Positions 17,196 through 26,190 of a stretch of 49,537 bases of DNA are shown piece after piece (within the stretch, counting starts at the first letter, position 1; the number at the start of each line of letters is the position of its first letter). The stretch spans positions 1 through 49,537 of the forward strand of contig JAJYDX010000010.1 in assembly GCA_021777135.1 (NCBI GenBank), given 5' to 3'. The notes beneath the pieces are model-generated. The model saw only the letters and a program-made list of their open reading frames with translations, made no database searches and was not told the origin of the DNA. Both the position numbers and the translations under genes were made by a program. This stretch comes from a bacterium (lineage in GTDB: Bacteria > SZUA-79 > Acidulodesulfobacterales > Acidulodesulfobacteraceae).

Positions 17196-17297
17196 AAAAA
17201 TTTATTCTACAATATGATGACTTTTAAGTCAATTTTAATAGTTTATGCAGTCAGTTTATGACATTAAAATACATTAAAATTTGTTATTTATCGGATA

Positions 17298-17326
17298 TTG
17301 TTAATTACTAAGAAATGTTATATAAT
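17298..17326 (+). promoter_or_regulatory. Sigma-70-like promoter for the ferritin-FNT gene
   Basis: TTGTTA (17298-17303), 17 bases, then a perfect TATAAT (17321-17326). Transcription would begin near 17333, so the ATG at 17315 would not be in the mRNA, and translation would start almost at the 5' end at ATG 17336. Confidence 0.5.
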
Positions 17327-17335
17327 TTATACATT

Positions 17336-18769
17336 ATGACTGACTTATACTTAAAAAACGACGATAACGAAAGCGCTTCAGAAAAAGCTCATCATACTAA
17401 AGCGGTCGAAGACTCCATAGCACTTCTTCAAAAGTATCTTACGGCGGAAGTGGCTGGAAGGGATTTGTATACGGAACAGGCTAAAACGCTAAAAGACCCT
17501 ATTTTAGTTCAGGCTTTAAAATCTTTTGCCTCAACCGAAAGCGGACACATTATAAATATTAGGGAAAAGATAACCGAACTAGGCGGTACGCCAAAGTCCC
17601 TTAACGAAATAAGGGAAGCACAGAAAGGCGTCAGCGAAGCTTCTCATCAGGTTGCCGCGCCTTTAGACATGTTAAGGATAGATTTAAAAATAGAAGAGAA
17701 TGCAATCAACGATTACACCGCCGGTCTTGAAATTATTGAAGACCCTGGAGTAAGGGCGCTAATCGAAAATAATCTTGCCGAAGAAATACACCACTCTTTA
17801 TATTTATCTAAAAGAATAAACGAAATTCTTGAAACTACCAAAGCCCGAATAGGCGCTATTAAAGGCATAGAAAAGCCGGGCGGGAAAGAGGCGTCGGAAA
17901 TATTCAAGGCCTCGGTAGAAGTAGGAGAGGCAAGACTTAAAAGAAGCTGGCTTGAAATGTCTATGTCCGGTCTTATAGCCGGCATGAACGTTACTTTCGG
18001 CATAATCGCTTCTTCCTATGTCGCGGCGGCAACATCGCCTTTCGTAGGTATCAACGTTGCTAAAATATTAGGAGCGCTGTTTTTCCCAATAGGCTTTATG
18101 TTTTTAATGATAGGTAAAAGCGAACTTTTTACCGAGAATTTTCTGGTTCCTGTAAGTGCCGTAATTGCAAAAAGAGGTAAGATCAAGCAGCTTTTAAAAT
18201 TATGGTCGCTTACCTTAATAGGCAACATGGCTGGAATTTTTATTTTCGCGTTAGTAATCGCCGGTTCTTTGAACCAAATAGTTCCGTCGTTCGTCGTAGC
18301 CCATATACACTCTATGGCTAATAATTATATGGACAGAACTCCATTTGTAATGGTGTTAAGCGCCATATTTGCCGGTTGGCTGATAACCCTTATGACATGG
18401 CTCTTAATAGCTTCAAGCGGTACCCTCGCAAGAATTTTTATTATATGGACGGTCGGTTTTCTTATATATCTTAATTCGTTCAGCCACATAGTCGTGGCAT
18501 CGTCCGAGATTTTAATCGCCATCAATACCGGTTCCAATATCTCATATCTTCCGTGGCTTTATTCATATGTTCCGTTGACTATTATAGGCAATATGATAGG
18601 CGGATTATTTTTTGTTACTATTCTTCAATATCTTCAGATTTTACATTCTACCGACGCAGGCAGCAGGGACGAAGGACTTGTTTCTTCGCATCAGTTAAAT
18701 ATGGCCGGCAGCGATGGCCCCGGCAGCAAAAACTTTGAAAATGTAGAAAATATAGAAGACACGCTTTAA
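17336..18769 (+). CDS. Ferritin-like diiron domain fused to FNT channel
   Basis: A 477-residue fusion (484 if ATG 17315 is used). Residues 20-165 form a four-helix ferritin-like domain with the metal-ligand pattern Glu38, E68-x-x-H71, Glu120/121, E150-x-x-H153. From about residue 190 the protein is a formate/nitrite transporter-family channel (SMSGLIAGMNVTFGIIASSYVAAA, PIGFMFLMIGKSELFTENFLVPV, then further helices), closest in look to the YfdC-like branch. FNT proteins form pentameric anion channels; a ferritin-like head could oxidise or sense iron or peroxide on the cytoplasmic face. The coupling is inference. I prefer ATG 17336 because a promoter overlaps 17315. Confidence 0.85.
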   Translation: MTDLYLKNDDNESASEKAHHTKAVEDSIALLQKYLTAEVAGRDLYTEQAKTLKDPILVQALKSFASTESGHIINIREKITELGGTPKSLNEIREAQKGVSEASHQVAAPLDMLRIDLKIEENAINDYTAGLEIIEDPGVRALIENNLAEEIHHSLYLSKRINEILETTKARIGAIKGIEKPGGKEASEIFKASVEVGEARLKRSWLEMSMSGLIAGMNVTFGIIASSYVAAATSPFVGINVAKILGALFFPIGFMFLMIGKSELFTENFLVPVSAVIAKRGKIKQLLKLWSLTLIGNMAGIFIFALVIAGSLNQIVPSFVVAHIHSMANNYMDRTPFVMVLSAIFAGWLITLMTWLLIASSGTLARIFIIWTVGFLIYLNSFSHIVVASSEILIAINTGSNISYLPWLYSYVPLTIIGNMIGGLFFVTILQYLQILHSTDAGSRDEGLVSSHQLNMAGSDGPGSKNFENVENIEDTL

Positions 18770-18882
18770 ATAATACGGCTTAATAATTTAAGTTCCCCCT
18801 GTTGACTTCTTAATTTATTATGATAAGCTTTTTATATATTATATAAAATATAAAAAAGAAAATAATAAAGCAGGAGAATTTC

Positions 18883-19560
18883 ATGGAATATAATGAAAAA
18901 GGGGTAAGCATAGTACCTTCCGAATTTAAGAAAGAAATTTTCGAAGAAGCCCGAAAAGATTTCAGATACGAAGAATACGTCAGAGGTTGTTTAAATTGCG
19001 GCGTATGCACCGGAGGATGTCCGCCTCACAGATTTTTCGATTTCTCACCCCGCATAGTCCTTCAAAATATGAAGTCTAAAGACCCAGAGCTTATATGGAC
19101 GATGATGGACGAATATATTTGGGCGTGTTTCCAGTGTTTTACCTGCGCTATGATTTGTCCTTTCCTGAACAGTCCGGGAGGAATTATCGCCATATTAAGA
19201 GAAATTGCCGTCAGGAGAGGATTCGAATCGGCAAGGAAAGTCCTTAAGCCTTATTCAAGAGTTTTACTCAAACTTACCGCTTACGGCAACCAGTTATCGC
19301 CGGATATGATACAGCCGGATTTTTTCCCAGACTGGGGTCCGACCATAGGATATGCTTCTACCGACCTTGCCGTGAAAAGAAAAGCAATTCCCATGCCGAC
19401 CCTTCAGGTTACTAATTTGGCTTGGGACGTTGCTCCTGAAACAATGAAAGAATTGTATGAAATATTTGACGAATCCGGTGTTTTTAAAATAATAGAATCC
19501 GTGGACCCTTCGCTTTATGAAATAATACAGGATATAGTCGACGACGTTAGAAGTTCTTAA
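18883..19560 (+). CDS. hdrC1: sHdr subunit HdrC1, two [4Fe-4S] ferredoxin-like
   Basis: A 225-residue iron-sulfur protein, first gene of the sulfur-oxidation heterodisulfide reductase-like (sHdr) complex. It has two C-x2-C-x2-C-x3-C-P sets: Cys36, 39, 42, 46 (GCLNCGVCTGGCP) and Cys82, 85, 88, 92 (ACFQCFTCAMICP). It should pass electrons between HdrA flavin and HdrB catalytic clusters in the cytoplasm. AGGAGAA precedes the ATG. The order that follows, B1, A, hyp, C2, B2, is the one known from Hyphomicrobium and Acidithiobacillus sHdr loci. Spacing to hdrB1 is 40 bases. Confidence 0.92.
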   Translation: MEYNEKGVSIVPSEFKKEIFEEARKDFRYEEYVRGCLNCGVCTGGCPPHRFFDFSPRIVLQNMKSKDPELIWTMMDEYIWACFQCFTCAMICPFLNSPGGIIAILREIAVRRGFESARKVLKPYSRVLLKLTAYGNQLSPDMIQPDFFPDWGPTIGYASTDLAVKRKAIPMPTLQVTNLAWDVAPETMKELYEIFDESGVFKIIESVDPSLYEIIQDIVDDVRSS

Positions 19561-19600
19561 ATTCAGGTTAAATTTTTATTTAATTCAGGAGATATTTTAT

Positions 19601-20803
19601 ATGGATATCGAAATAGCCAACAGGCTCGGTCTTGCAAATATTAAATCTGATTATATTCATGCCGCCGGAAGAAAGCTTGAAGATATTCACGAGCACCTTC
19701 TAGAGCTTGAAGCGAAAGGAGAAGTTAAAGTCATACACGTAAAAGACGAGAATAAGCCGATAGAGGCAGATACTTTATTGGGCTGGAAGAAAAAGATACC
19801 TACCAACAAACTATGGCATCATAAATCTTGCGGACAGTGCGGCAATATCCCTGGATATCCTGTTTCACTGCTATGGTTTATGAACCAAATGGGTTTGGAA
19901 TACGTCGACGAAAGAAACCAAACCTCATGTACCGCTTGGAATTATCACGGTTCTGGAACTTCTAATCCTGTCGGGCTTGCGGCTGTCGCGGTAAGGAACT
20001 GGCACAGGGCTTACGAGCTAGGATTATTCCCTTTGTTTCACTGCGCTACCACCTTTGGCGACTATAAAGAAATGCGCAATATGCTTGTAGAATACAAAGA
20101 ACTGCGTGACGAAGTCAGGAGGATAATGCATAAAATTGGCAGGGAATTAGTTATCCCGGAATACATAGTGCATTACAGCGAATGGGTCCACGTTATGCGC
20201 TTCGAAATAGCAAAATTAAAAAAATACGATTTAAGCAACGTCATAGCTACCGTCCATCCCGCATGCCATACCTATAAAATGATACCCGAAGACTGTATAT
20301 ACGACAAAGATATATATGCCGGAAAAAGAACTGCCGTTTCTACCGGAGTTGCCCTTGCGCTTGGCGCGCAGGTTGCAGACTACTCTACATGGTATGACTG
20401 CTGCGGATTCGGCTTTAGGCACATACTAACCGAAAGGGAAGCGTCCAGGTCTTTCGTTATGGACAGGAAGATAAGGCCCATGGTTAGAGAAGCTCATTCA
20501 GACGTTTGTTTAACGCAGGATACCGGTTGCACCACTACTTTAGATAAAAACCAGTGGATAGGGAAAGCCATGGGCTATACCGAACAGGTTCCCGTTATGG
20601 CAGACGTTATGTTTGCGGCGTTAGCATGCGGAGCCGACGTCTATAAAATAGTTCAGCTTCAATGGCATACGACGGATTGGAGACCTCTATGCGAAAAGAT
20701 AGGGATAGACTGGAAAAAATCTGAAGAAGAATATAACGCGTATCTTGAAGAACTGAAATCGGGCGGCAAAACCGTTAATTTATACGAGTATCCTAAAAAT
20801 TAA
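19601..20803 (+). CDS. hdrB1: sHdr subunit HdrB1, CCG-domain protein
   Basis: A 400-residue HdrB-type subunit expected to carry cubane or noncubane [4Fe-4S] clusters for cleaving or forming a disulfide-like sulfur intermediate. Cys sets visible are KSCGQCGNIPG with QTSCTAW in the first half, and HPACHTYK, DCCGFGFRH and DTGCTTTLD in the second. The large size compared with methanogen HdrB and the distinctive first motif fit the sulfur-oxidiser B1 type. It begins after AGGAGAT, and hdrA follows 27 bases later. Along with HdrC1 it would form one of the two B-C electron branches on HdrA. Confidence 0.9.
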   Translation: MDIEIANRLGLANIKSDYIHAAGRKLEDIHEHLLELEAKGEVKVIHVKDENKPIEADTLLGWKKKIPTNKLWHHKSCGQCGNIPGYPVSLLWFMNQMGLEYVDERNQTSCTAWNYHGSGTSNPVGLAAVAVRNWHRAYELGLFPLFHCATTFGDYKEMRNMLVEYKELRDEVRRIMHKIGRELVIPEYIVHYSEWVHVMRFEIAKLKKYDLSNVIATVHPACHTYKMIPEDCIYDKDIYAGKRTAVSTGVALALGAQVADYSTWYDCCGFGFRHILTEREASRSFVMDRKIRPMVREAHSDVCLTQDTGCTTTLDKNQWIGKAMGYTEQVPVMADVMFAALACGADVYKIVQLQWHTTDWRPLCEKIGIDWKKSEEEYNAYLEELKSGGKTVNLYEYPKN

Positions 20804-20830
20804 TAATTTAAAAGCTTTGGAGGATTTTAT

Positions 20831-21874
20831 ATGGCGGAAAATATTTTGGTAGTAGGAGGAGGACCTGCAGGTTTAAACGCTGCGGTTATGCTCGCGGAAT
20901 TAGGAGTTAACGTATCTTTAGTAGAAAGGGATTCGTTTCTAGGCGGCAACCCAAAAAAATTCAAATACAAATTTTTGTTTCCAGATATGCAGCCTGCCGA
21001 TAACGTAATTGGAGAACTTATTAAAAAGGCTGAAACCGGCGGCAATATAAAAGTTTATTATTCTTCAGAAATATCGGATTTTAAAGAAAACGGAAAAAAA
21101 TTCGACGTTACCATAAAAACTGCCGATAAGAACGAATTAAAAACTTTCGATTCGGTTATAGTTTCTACGGGATTTGAACATTTCGACCCGGCTAGGGACG
21201 CAAAATATTCATACCAGCTATTCGACGACGTAATAGATATAAAAGACCTTGAAAGAATGATGGGCGAGGATAATTTCGTGAGACCTTCTAACGGACAGCC
21301 TCCAAAGAACGTTGCTTTTATATTATGCGTAGGCTCCAGGGACAGGCACGTCGGAAACCAGTATTGTTCGAGAGTTTGCTGTACGGTTTCCGTAAAACAG
21401 GCCATCGAATTAAGGGAACATTTTCCGGCTTGCGAAGTATATATATTTTATATGGATATCAGGACATACGGTTTCTTTGAAGATTTATACTGGAAGGCAA
21501 TGGAAGAGCATGACGTGCAGATAGTTAAAGGCAGGATTGCCGAAATTACCTCCGGACCTAATAATACTGTCGTATGCAAGGGAGAGGACACTCTTTTAAG
21601 AGGTCCATTTGAGATTCCTTTTGACATGGTAGTTTTGGCATCCGGCATGGAAGGCGGACCGCAATCGTCTGAAATATCGAAAAAACTTGGTATAGGACTC
21701 GACGAACACGGTTTTTTAAAGCCTGAAAATGTTACCCTGTCGCCTTTTAAATCAAACAGGGACGGGGTTTTTCTTGCAGGGGCATGCACCGGACCAAAAG
21801 CCATTTCGGATTCTATTACCGAAGGCGCTGCCGCAGCTATGAACGCTTATACTTATGCCGTTAAGAACAAATAA
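20831..21874 (+). CDS. hdrA: sHdr subunit HdrA, flavoprotein
   Basis: A 347-residue FAD protein. The dinucleotide fold starts ILVVGGGPAGLNAAVMLAE (residues 4-22), and the closing FAD motif is DGVFLAGACTGPKAISDSITEGAAAA. The middle has FILCVGSRDRHVGNQYCSRVCC, the HdrA-type cysteine segment. It is much shorter than methanogen HdrA (no C-terminal ferredoxin domains), which is typical of the sHdr version. In the complex the flavin would accept or distribute electrons from sulfur oxidation, ultimately to NAD+ or quinone in current models. GGAGG precedes the ATG. Confidence 0.92.
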   Translation: MAENILVVGGGPAGLNAAVMLAELGVNVSLVERDSFLGGNPKKFKYKFLFPDMQPADNVIGELIKKAETGGNIKVYYSSEISDFKENGKKFDVTIKTADKNELKTFDSVIVSTGFEHFDPARDAKYSYQLFDDVIDIKDLERMMGEDNFVRPSNGQPPKNVAFILCVGSRDRHVGNQYCSRVCCTVSVKQAIELREHFPACEVYIFYMDIRTYGFFEDLYWKAMEEHDVQIVKGRIAEITSGPNNTVVCKGEDTLLRGPFEIPFDMVVLASGMEGGPQSSEISKKLGIGLDEHGFLKPENVTLSPFKSNRDGVFLAGACTGPKAISDSITEGAAAAMNAYTYAVKNK

Positions 21875-21891
21875 ATAAAAACATTGGGATA

Positions 21892-22671
21892 ATGCCGTAT
21901 ATTTTAAAAAACAATAAAATAGATAAAAGATACGAAGAAAAATTCTTTGAAATCGTCAAAGAAAATCTGCCCTTAGAAAAAATAGAGTCTTTTAACAGCC
22001 TTTTAACAGTTAAGTCGCAATTAATAAAAGAATTCTTATCGGGCATAATAAAAACAGGCGGAAAATTAGAAAAAGAAAAATTTGACGAAATATTGTCCTT
22101 AATTTTTTCAATAAGAAGGCACAGGAATAAAATTTTAGATACATCAAGTATAGACAGCCTTAATTATGCGTTCAGTTTTTTTGAAGATTATAAAAAATCG
22201 GCTGAAATAAGAATAGGACGCTTTCTAGAAGCATTTTCTTACGAAGACATTATGGTTAAAAGAGACATTGCTTTAGAAATTCTACATTTTTACGAACCTG
22301 AGAAAAATGTTTTATGGACCTCTTGGATTTACAGGCAGGATAACGGCACGGGATGCCTTCCTTATATGGCGGATTTTTTAAAAAGAACGTGGGACGGAAA
22401 ACCATATATTATGCCGTTCAGTATTAAAGAAATGAAGGACGAAACAGATTATTTGTATGATTTGTCCGGCAGAAACGGACTAAATTTAAAGCGTCCGTAC
22501 GGGACAGATATTCTTTTAAGCTATATGTATTCGGATTACGTATATAAAATGGTATATGCTGAATCTAAGTCTTTGTCCGTAGGCGTTCCGGAAGGATTCA
22601 CTCTAATGAAAAAACTGCTGGGAATCGAAAAGCTAGAAGCTCAAAGAAATGAAAAAAGCCTGGTAGCTTAA
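21892..22671 (+). CDS. sHdr-associated conserved protein (Hyp, sHdrH position)
   Basis: A 259-residue soluble protein at the place of the conserved 'hyp' gene of sHdr operons, between hdrA and hdrC2 (17 and 21 bases spacing). It is helical and charged, with no Fe-S cysteine set; only GTGCLPYM contains a cysteine. No domain is recognised by eye beyond this synteny. In known sHdr systems this gene co-occurs strictly with the operon, so it is probably a structural or accessory subunit. The ATG has only a weak ribosome site (TTGGGATA), suggesting coupling to hdrA. Confidence 0.8.
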   Translation: MPYILKNNKIDKRYEEKFFEIVKENLPLEKIESFNSLLTVKSQLIKEFLSGIIKTGGKLEKEKFDEILSLIFSIRRHRNKILDTSSIDSLNYAFSFFEDYKKSAEIRIGRFLEAFSYEDIMVKRDIALEILHFYEPEKNVLWTSWIYRQDNGTGCLPYMADFLKRTWDGKPYIMPFSIKEMKDETDYLYDLSGRNGLNLKRPYGTDILLSYMYSDYVYKMVYAESKSLSVGVPEGFTLMKKLLGIEKLEAQRNEKSLVA

Positions 22672-22692
22672 GGGAAAAATAAAGGAGGTTTT

Positions 22693-23463
22693 ATGGCTTT
22701 GGAAAAACAGGAAAACAGGCCGGTTGCCGAAAAAGGCGAGCATATCATAGCAAGACATCTAATAGAAGACGACAACATTAAAGAAGAAAAAAATTTAGTT
22801 ATTGACGGAGTTGATGTTTCAGGCAGGTGGAATACTTTTATTCTTTCGAGGGTTGATTCCGAATTCGACAGAAGTTTTTTTAAAGAGGTTAAGGAAACAG
22901 TGGTAGGTTCCAGAATTAACAGGTGCTGGCAGTGCGGAATGTGTACGGCAAGCTGTACCGTAACACCCCTATACAGGCGGTTTAATCCCAGAGCGTTTAT
23001 ATATATGATGCAGCTCGGCAATTTAAAAGAGATAAAGAAGTATATCGATGTTGCATGGAGATGCGTAGGCTGTTATAAATGTTCTCAGAGGTGCCCCAAA
23101 CAGGTAAATCCGGCAGAGATGATGGAAGCGCTAGGGCTTCTTATAAAAAAATATTTTCCGGAAGAGGTTAAAAGCAAATTGAAAGTTGACGAAGACGTTA
23201 AAAAAATATACGACGATATGATTGTAGGACACGGGAGGCTTGATTTAGCTAAACTGCATACATCGGCTATGCAAAAAACAGGAAGAACAAAAGAACTGAT
23301 CGGAAAGATTGAAAGGGATGCCATCTTTAAAATGGCTAAAGACGGCAGGGCATTTTCTATATTACGGCTTGGCAAGCCCCATAACTGGAGCAGTTCCAAG
23401 GAAGCGATAACAGGCTATTTAAAAAATATTAACACTATTGAAAACGGCGAATCGGGGGTTTAA
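22693..23463 (+). CDS. hdrC2: sHdr subunit HdrC2, two [4Fe-4S] ferredoxin-like
   Basis: A 256-residue iron-sulfur protein with two cysteine sets, RCWQCGMCTASC and RCVGCYKCSQRCPKQV, each able to hold one [4Fe-4S]. The longer N-terminal extension (about 75 residues) and C-terminal helices are as in sHdr C2 subunits. A very strong AAAGGAGG site lies 7 bases before the ATG. The stop TAA is directly followed by the hdrB2 ATG, so C2 and B2 are translated as a pair and probably form the second electron branch on HdrA. Confidence 0.92.
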   Translation: MALEKQENRPVAEKGEHIIARHLIEDDNIKEEKNLVIDGVDVSGRWNTFILSRVDSEFDRSFFKEVKETVVGSRINRCWQCGMCTASCTVTPLYRRFNPRAFIYMMQLGNLKEIKKYIDVAWRCVGCYKCSQRCPKQVNPAEMMEALGLLIKKYFPEEVKSKLKVDEDVKKIYDDMIVGHGRLDLAKLHTSAMQKTGRTKELIGKIERDAIFKMAKDGRAFSILRLGKPHNWSSSKEAITGYLKNINTIENGESGV

Positions 23464-24387
23464 ATGGATAAATTAAGCGAAAATCAGGCGGCATATTATC
23501 CTGGATGCGCCCTGCTGACTATAGACAGGGCATATAATAACAGTTCAAAATTAGTTTCGAAAAAGATGGGTATAGAACTTGTTGAAATACCCGACTATAA
23601 TTGCTGCGGGATAGGAGAAATGAAATCCAAAGGCGCGGCGTCTATGTATATGCCTCTAAGAAATATGATGCTTGCCAAAAGCAGGCTCGGCTCAAAAAAC
23701 TTAGTTATGGCCTGTTCAGTATGTTATCATGAGTTTAAAAGGTCTATCGCAAGGGTCAGGGAAAACAAAAATGAACTTGAAGCAGTTAATTCCATATTTA
23801 AAGAAGCGGGCGAGTTTGGAGAAGAATATGCTCCGGACGGCGACGCAAGGCACATTTTAGAATTTTTATATAATGAAAAAGGAGTTGACGAGGTAAAAAG
23901 AAATACCGTTAATCCCCTAAAAGGATTAAAAGTAGCGCCATATTACGGATGTCTTTATTCCAGACCTTCAATGTACACGTTTACAGATAAAAAACCGCAG
24001 ATGGATAACTCGGAAAGACCACGTTTTATGCACGATTTTTTGAAAGCAGTGGGGGCTGAAACGGTTTTTTACGGCAACGAAGTCCAATGCTGCGGCGGCA
24101 GGAATCTTATTCAGGATGAGGAAACCTCTTTTACTCTTTGTTCTCAGACTATTTCTAAGGCAAAAAAGGCGGGAGCCGACGTTATCGCGCTGATATGTCC
24201 TAAATGCGCTGGAGCGCTAGACGTCAACCAGCCTAAAATAGTCGAAAAATTTGGGAAGGATTCGGAGCTTCCCGTTGTTTATCTGACGCAGTTAATGGCT
24301 CTTGCCTTTGGTTTTTCAAAAAAAGAGGCAGAATTCGGCGATATGATTTCAAATCCTTTGAAAGTTATTAATGAAAAAGGCTTTTAA
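23464..24387 (+). CDS. hdrB2: sHdr subunit HdrB2, CCG-domain protein
   Basis: A 307-residue HdrB-type protein with both classic CCG cysteine-rich motifs: YYPGCAL, YNCCGIGE and CSVCYHE; then YYGCLYSR, VQCCGGRN and CPKCAGAL. In methanogen HdrB these hold two noncubane [4Fe-4S] clusters that split the heterodisulfide. In the sulfur-oxidising complex a lipoate-bound or other sulfane substrate is proposed. It ends the operon, convergent with the GT39-like gene. No lbpA-type lipoate-binding protein gene follows, although one commonly lies near sHdr genes. Confidence 0.92.
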   Translation: MDKLSENQAAYYPGCALLTIDRAYNNSSKLVSKKMGIELVEIPDYNCCGIGEMKSKGAASMYMPLRNMMLAKSRLGSKNLVMACSVCYHEFKRSIARVRENKNELEAVNSIFKEAGEFGEEYAPDGDARHILEFLYNEKGVDEVKRNTVNPLKGLKVAPYYGCLYSRPSMYTFTDKKPQMDNSERPRFMHDFLKAVGAETVFYGNEVQCCGGRNLIQDEETSFTLCSQTISKAKKAGADVIALICPKCAGALDVNQPKIVEKFGKDSELPVVYLTQLMALAFGFSKKEAEFGDMISNPLKVINEKGF

Positions 24388-24401
24388 AATTTTGATTATT
24401 T

Positions 24402-25961
24402 TTAAAATTCTTTAGATGAGAATTTCTGGAACATAAATTTATCTTTATATAGAAAATCTTTTAAGATATAAAATTTAATAGTCCTTATTGTCTGTCCGTA
24501 TTTATTTTTTATGCTTATTTTTTTAATAAAATAACAGCTTGAAAAATTACGGCACAGACTTTTTTCAAGTCTTTTCCCGTATTTTGTATTAATGACGTAA
24601 AGAAAATTACGCCCTTTTTTGTTTTTAAAATCGTTCCATAGCGAATATTCGTTGTCTCTCATAAAATAATTAAAAGAATAGGTCTGCGGTTTTCCTTTAA
24701 CGTAATACGCAAGCTCGCTCGCCGTTTGAAATCTTCGTGTCGCTATAAGCAGGTCGTCTTTTTTATGCTCCGATAAAATTTTATCAACTTGCGCTGCCAT
24801 TTCTTTCCAGCCCAGCATATCCCTCAACGGACTCTTGCTGATTTTAATGTTTATGAAAGGCCTGAAAACCGGATAATACGGAGCGATAAAAATGATTAAA
24901 GAAAAGGCTATGCCGGTCAAAAAAGACAATCCGCCAAAATAGAGCATAATATTTTTTAACTTTGAAGCACGCAAGGAGCCATACAGCCTGAATGTTAAAA
25001 GGAAAGCAAGCAGGAAAGCGGGAAAGTATAAAAATACGGGCCAGTTAGGCTGGACCATAGTCTTTGTGCATTGATATATAAAATAAAAAAAAGGAACCAA
25101 AGACGCAGCCGAAAGAGCAATGTATATATCGTTATTTTCTTTTAATCCAAGATATAATCCGTAAAATGCACAGAATATTATAATTATGAATAAAAACGGG
25201 GAAATTATGCCAGCCTGGGAAGCTATAAATAAAAAAAAGTTCGATAAAAAAATACCGAAGTTTTTATATCCTCCCGATAAAGTTAAAAGATGTCTGAATG
25301 ATACGAAATCGTTTAAATAATTCCATATTATCACTGGGGCGAATATAACGATAGATATCAAAAAACTAAGATAAGGTTCTTTTCTAAAAAAATATTTTCT
25401 ATATTTTTTGCTTACAATAAGGAAAAGAAAAATTATAGGATAAATAAAAACCGCCGTATATTTGCTTAATAAGGCAAAACCGGTAGAAATGCCGATTAAA
25501 TACCAGAAGTAATCTTTATCTGTCGCGATAAGGTAAATAAGAAAAAGAACGGTTAATGAAAAAAACAGCATCTGCAAATTTCCGTAAACTATTAAAATTG
25601 AGCCTATGTTGAAGATTGGTATAGTGTTTAATAAAACAGCCCAGATTAACGCCGGTTCAGTCTTTCCCGTTATTTTTTTTAACGCCGCAAACACGAATAA
25701 TGACAATAACAAAGATATTAAAGGAGCGGCGATTCTGACAAAAAACTGCGAGCCGAGTTTTCCGAAAAAAGTGGTAAGGGCAATAGTATATGCAATCATG
25801 GGCGACATATCGTAATATGAAAGCGATAAGTGCCTAGACCATTGCCAGTAATAAGCTTCTTCCGGTATGAGGTCTATCTTAGTAATCAGTATAAGACGGA
25901 TTATAAAAAGAATAATAAGAATAGCGAAAAGAGAATATGACCTTATTTTGGTTTTGTTCAT
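24402..25961 (-). CDS. GT39/ArnT-like membrane glycosyltransferase
   Basis: A 519-residue membrane protein with about a dozen hydrophobic segments and the first-loop motif PEEAYYWQWSRHLSLSYYDMSP. That Asp/Glu-containing loop plus YY is characteristic of PMT_2/ArnT-type enzymes that move a sugar from a polyprenyl-phosphate carrier to lipid A, protein or glycolipid. The C-terminal 110 residues (DKILSEHKKDDLLIATRRFQTASELAYYV) form a soluble periplasmic domain typical of this group. It is alone on the minus strand. The acceptor is unknown. A diverging promoter for pilM lies upstream. Confidence 0.8.
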   Translation of the reverse strand: MNKTKIRSYSLFAILIILFIIRLILITKIDLIPEEAYYWQWSRHLSLSYYDMSPMIAYTIALTTFFGKLGSQFFVRIAAPLISLLLSLFVFAALKKITGKTEPALIWAVLLNTIPIFNIGSILIVYGNLQMLFFSLTVLFLIYLIATDKDYFWYLIGISTGFALLSKYTAVFIYPIIFLFLIVSKKYRKYFFRKEPYLSFLISIVIFAPVIIWNYLNDFVSFRHLLTLSGGYKNFGIFLSNFFLFIASQAGIISPFLFIIIIFCAFYGLYLGLKENNDIYIALSAASLVPFFYFIYQCTKTMVQPNWPVFLYFPAFLLAFLLTFRLYGSLRASKLKNIMLYFGGLSFLTGIAFSLIIFIAPYYPVFRPFINIKISKSPLRDMLGWKEMAAQVDKILSEHKKDDLLIATRRFQTASELAYYVKGKPQTYSFNYFMRDNEYSLWNDFKNKKGRNFLYVINTKYGKRLEKSLCRNFSSCYFIKKISIKNKYGQTIRTIKFYILKDFLYKDKFMFQKFSSKEF

Positions 25962-26021
25962 AATTTATAATTTTTTTTTAAACATTATACGATTTTTAAA
26001 TTTAAAATCAAATCAAAAAAC

Positions 26022-26072
26022 TTGACATTCAATATAATTAAAGATATCTTAATAATAATATTTAATATTATT
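26022..26072 (+). promoter_or_regulatory. Promoter and AT-rich dyad ahead of pilMNOPQ
   Basis: A perfect TTGACA (26022-26027) is followed after 17 bases by TATCTT (26045-26050). Directly after it lies AATAATATT-T-AATATTATT (26054-26072), a perfect 9+1+9 dyad over the expected transcription start, a position suited to an operator. In AT-rich DNA a chance dyad cannot be excluded. Confidence 0.45.
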
Positions 26073-26190
26073 GAGATAAATAAACATTTATATTTATTGA
26101 TTAAAGCAGAGTTTTAAAAAGCCGATATATATTATATAATATAACGAGGACGCATATAATTTAATTATAATAAAAATTTTAATTAAAAGT

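Noticed and set aside
21058-21804. Long minus-strand open frames opposite hdrA
   Set aside because: They are shadows of hdrA: no ribosome sites, no family pattern, and the plus frame has clear FAD and cysteine motifs.
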